In this document: positions 61,003-64,000 of the stretch, piece after piece
How the letters are laid out: every line of letters starts with the position of its first letter
Position numbering within the stretch: the first letter of the stretch is position 1
Assembly: GCA_002104945.1 (NCBI GenBank)
Contig: MCFH01000065.1
Coordinates: 124,001 to 188,000, forward strand
Length of the DNA stretch: 64,000 nt
Origin: Piromyces finnis
Lineage: Eukaryota; Neocallimastigomycota; Neocallimastigomycetes; Neocallimastigales; Neocallimastigaceae
Direction of reading: 5' to 3'
Made by a program: the position numbers and the translations under genes
Notes under the pieces: model-generated
What the model was told of the DNA's origin: nothing
The model's input: the letters and a program-made list of their open reading frames with translations, nothing else
The model's database searches: none

Positions 61003-64000
61003 ATTTTCATCATTATATTCAGAACTTTTAAGAGTAAAGTTAAGGAATACTTGTTCAAGAGAGGTTTGACTATAACTATAATCACAGAATAAATCGTCTT
61101 CTCTACACGATTCCATAATTTCAAAGGCCTTACTAATATTACTAGAATCACATTTAACTTCGTATTTAACTTTTTGATGTGACTTATCTTCAAGTTCATA
61201 TTCACTTTCACCAAATAACTGTTTTCCAACAACAACTTCTTCATGGAATTTTTCAATGTCATTTGAATAAACATCCATAATATAGGTATTACCATATTTC
61301 ATTTTCAAATGTTCTAGTGTTCCAATACATTTTATTTTTCCTTTTACCATAATAGCAATCCGATTACATAACAATTCTGCTTCTTCCATAGAGTGAATTG
61401 AAATAATGGCTGAAGATTTATTAGTTTGTAAGGTTGCTTTAATGATATTTCAAATATAATGGCGAGTAGAAGGATCTATACAAGCAGAAGTTTTATCTAT
61501 AATGATTTTGGTTGAGGAGCAACAGAGAGTAATAAGAATGTTTAATTTACAACGAGTACCTCCACTCAGTTCATGTGGCATCTTATTACGATGCTCTGTT
61601 AAATGACAATAGCTAATAAATTGCTTTGCGATTCTTTTGGCTTCCTTTTTAGAGTAACCACGAAGATACAAGAACATTTCAATGTGTTCAAATAAAGTGA
61701 ATTCATTCCAAATTGTATCTTCTTGAGGATAGTAGCTAAGAGTAATTTCATTACCTTTTCTTTCAGTTGTATCCTTGCCATCATAATAAATTTTACCCAA
61801 TGTTTGTGGGAAAGTAAAAAAGGTAGTATTTAATACACTTGATTTACCAGAACCATTTGGACCAAGAATACCAAAACATTCACATGTGTCAACACCTAAT
61901 GAAACATTTTGAAATGGAGTCATAACAATACAACGACTACTCATATCAGACATATGGAATTCACCATATTTTGGATTTTTACGATACATAGTATCTAAAA
62001 GTTCTTGTTTTGATGTAAATTTAATATCATTATATTCTTTTGCTAATTTTACAATTTTAATTGATATTTTGTTTTCTTCAGAATCATTCATAACACGTTT
62101 ATATTCATTAAGAATATTTTCATCTCCTTCTTGAAGTTCTTTATCGTATCTTTCATTCATTTCTTCTGTAGTTCTAAAAATATTTCTAGAAGAGTTATAT
62201 CTTTTTATTTTGTGATTTTAATAAATAAATATAAATACCTATAACTATAACAGAACTTATAAAACAGGTTGAAACTTGTCGTTTAATAATTAAAATATTA
62301 AGGAATGAAATCTCGCTGCCAACTGCATTATGTTCAATTCCAAAATTAATCAAAGACTTAAGAACACGAACAAGACCATAGTTAGGAATTAATGAAGCAA
62401 TTAGCAAAACTAAAAAAGATGTGTAATATGTAACATCATCAGTATTTGCTGCTTCAATTTCAAGTCCACTGCTTAAAGCTTCTAATAATGGAATGAATTT
62501 AAATATCACAAATGGCATTAAAATTAAAACACATGTAACTAAAAATACGAAATGATCTGTAATTAATACTGAAATCCAGTAGCTTTTGTTAGAAATACCA
62601 TTCAATTGAAGTTGTTTTAAGAGATTTTGAGAACGTTCACGAATAACATTAGTACCGTAATAAAAAAGTGGGAATACTATACAAAAGACGATAATTAAAG
62701 TAAATAAATAATGATGTAAGCGATGAAACTGAATAAACATCAAATGTTCTTTGTGCTTTAAATGTATGATAATTTACTTGAATTGTATCATTTACATTAG
62801 AAAAAGATAAAATTGAATTAATAAGAGCATTTATAGTAGCTGGAAGAGAATGAACCATTGAATCATTATAATTAATATTAAAATGATATATATTATCATT
62901 AATATCACCAGAAAAACTTGAAACATAATATGGCTCGGATTTAATTGATTGATAAAGTTTGTTCATCTCGTTTTCTGTGTATAAATCTAAACTGGAACTT
63001 GAATTAGAATGTTTAGAAAATTCTTGTTGAACCAAATGTTGAGAAAGTATATTATTAATTGACGGAGAATTTTGAATATCATAATTCCATTGATGATTTT
63101 TATATAGACTAGATGAAATCCTCATTTTCTCATCAAAATCATACTCATTATACTCATTATATTTATTAATTTCCTTTTTACTATATTATATTGATCTTTA
63201 AATATTGGTAAAAAGACGCAAAAAGTGGTTACAGGAATTAATATACTTAAAAAGATATATGTTATTTTACGAATATATATTCTTATTCTGTAGCTACTTA
63301 GTCGTAAAGCAGCTTTAAGAGTACCAGGTCTTTTAACATTTTTATTTTGAGGTAATTCTATTGCTTTATTTTGATCAGGAATTTTTCCATTATACTCTTC
63401 TTCAATCTCTTTTTCTAAATTAATAAATAATTCTTCTAATAGAGGAACATTTATTGAAAAGTTCACTAATAACTTATTCTTTTCATTTTCTAAATCTCTT
63501 AAGAGAGTTGATAACTTATTTGAATCATTCATAGATAATTTCCAAGAATAAATATTTTGTGAAAAATATGAGTGTTCAATTTCGGTTTTATCGACAAGGT
63601 TATAGGCATTAGTAATGTATTGCTTAATAAGTTTATCTACCTCTTCAAAATGTTGAGTTTCAACTTCTAAACTATACTTCATTTTGAAATGATTCTTTAA
63701 ATAAACACTACTACCTAAACAACGAATCGTACCTCTATTTATCCATGTAATTTGTTGTAATGAAAATAACTCTATCCTTTTTAGCCTTTAATAATAAATT
63801 CCAAATTTTGCGACGAGAAAGTGGATCTAAACCAGTAGTAGGTTCATCCAAAAAGACATATTTTGGATTACCAATAAGGGCCAAACTGATAGAAAGCTTT
63901 CTTTTTTTTGACTGCCACTTAATTTTTGGACTTCATAATCTTTCTTTTTTTCTAAATCAATATTTTCCAACTATTTATCAATATCTTCATCTTCACACTC
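60976..64000 (-). pseudogene. Dead ABCA-type transporter gene, 5' end outside window
   Basis: Minus strand, read from 64000 down. NBD1 end: signature LSGSQKK with a frameshift in an A run (about 63910), Walker B YVFLDEPTTGLDP, then ITTNYMDK, a deletion and a TAG (about 63760). Then RGTIRCLGSSVYLKNHFKMK and the membrane half (63682-62195, two frames, several hydrophobic helices such as LFTLIIVFCIVFPLFYYG). NBD2 (62160-61450): Walker A GPNGSGKS, signature LSGGT, Walker B IIIDKTSACIDPSTR, where the catalytic Glu is Lys. The Trp expected after RHYI is TGA. The frame then continues SIHSMEEAELLCNRIAIMVK to the stop at 60976. The domain order fits a full-size ABCA lipid-exporter relative. Another stop (DIDK-stop-LEN) lies near 63970. 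Confidence 0.8.

Overview
The window looks like nuclear DNA of an anaerobic gut fungus (Neocallimastigomycota; genus not resolvable). It is extremely AT-rich, with long A/T tracts and many TTTA, TAA and TA microsatellites. Spliceosomal introns open with GTAAG-like donors. The gene content fits: a secreted CotH-fold protein, a CBM1 cellulose-binding protein with Thr-rich linkers, an Ntn amide hydrolase of bacterial type, and LRR, ankyrin and PDDEXK_2-type families. No rRNA, tRNA or CRISPR was seen.

Layout, left to right. 1-842 is the 3' end of a secreted-type LRR gene with one repeat per exon. 3098-5892 is a two-exon CotH gene whose intron is a minisatellite. 6.6-8.7 kb holds decayed PDDEXK_2 and ankyrin genes. 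11780-13472 is a five-exon family-2 glycosyltransferase whose stem is built from three 69-nt exons. About 14.9-15.6 kb carries two old LINE relics. 16236-17480 (minus) is a secreted linear amide C-N hydrolase. 18.3-21.5 kb has a decayed alpha/beta hydrolase, a decayed ankyrin gene and a secreted protein with a frameshift. 24530-26125 is a CBM1 protein with six copies of an unrecognised six-cysteine module. 27053-27838 (minus) is a probable GPI-anchored surface protein. 30049-31269 is an MFS carrier of the oxalate/formate antiporter type. 31824-34337 (minus) is an 837-aa LRR protein.

35839-50766 is a large imperfect palindrome. Two inverted arms of about 4.1 kb flank a spacer of about 6.7 kb. 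Each arm carries an intact three-exon gene of unknown function (180 and 167 aa). The spacer holds a dead paralogue of the LRR gene and another decayed gene. 51069-60758 is a pile-up of at least six 5'-truncated LINE copies from at least three families, in both orientations. 60976-64000 (minus) is a dead ABCA-type transporter gene that runs off the window.

The live genes mostly concern the outside of the cell: plant-wall binding, surface or secreted proteins, glycosylation, amide hydrolysis and carboxylate export. There is no operon logic. The most notable structures are the gene-bearing palindrome, the homogenised six-cysteine array fused to CBM1, the modular 69-nt exons, and a LINE whose C-terminal part sits in a second overlapping frame in all three long copies.
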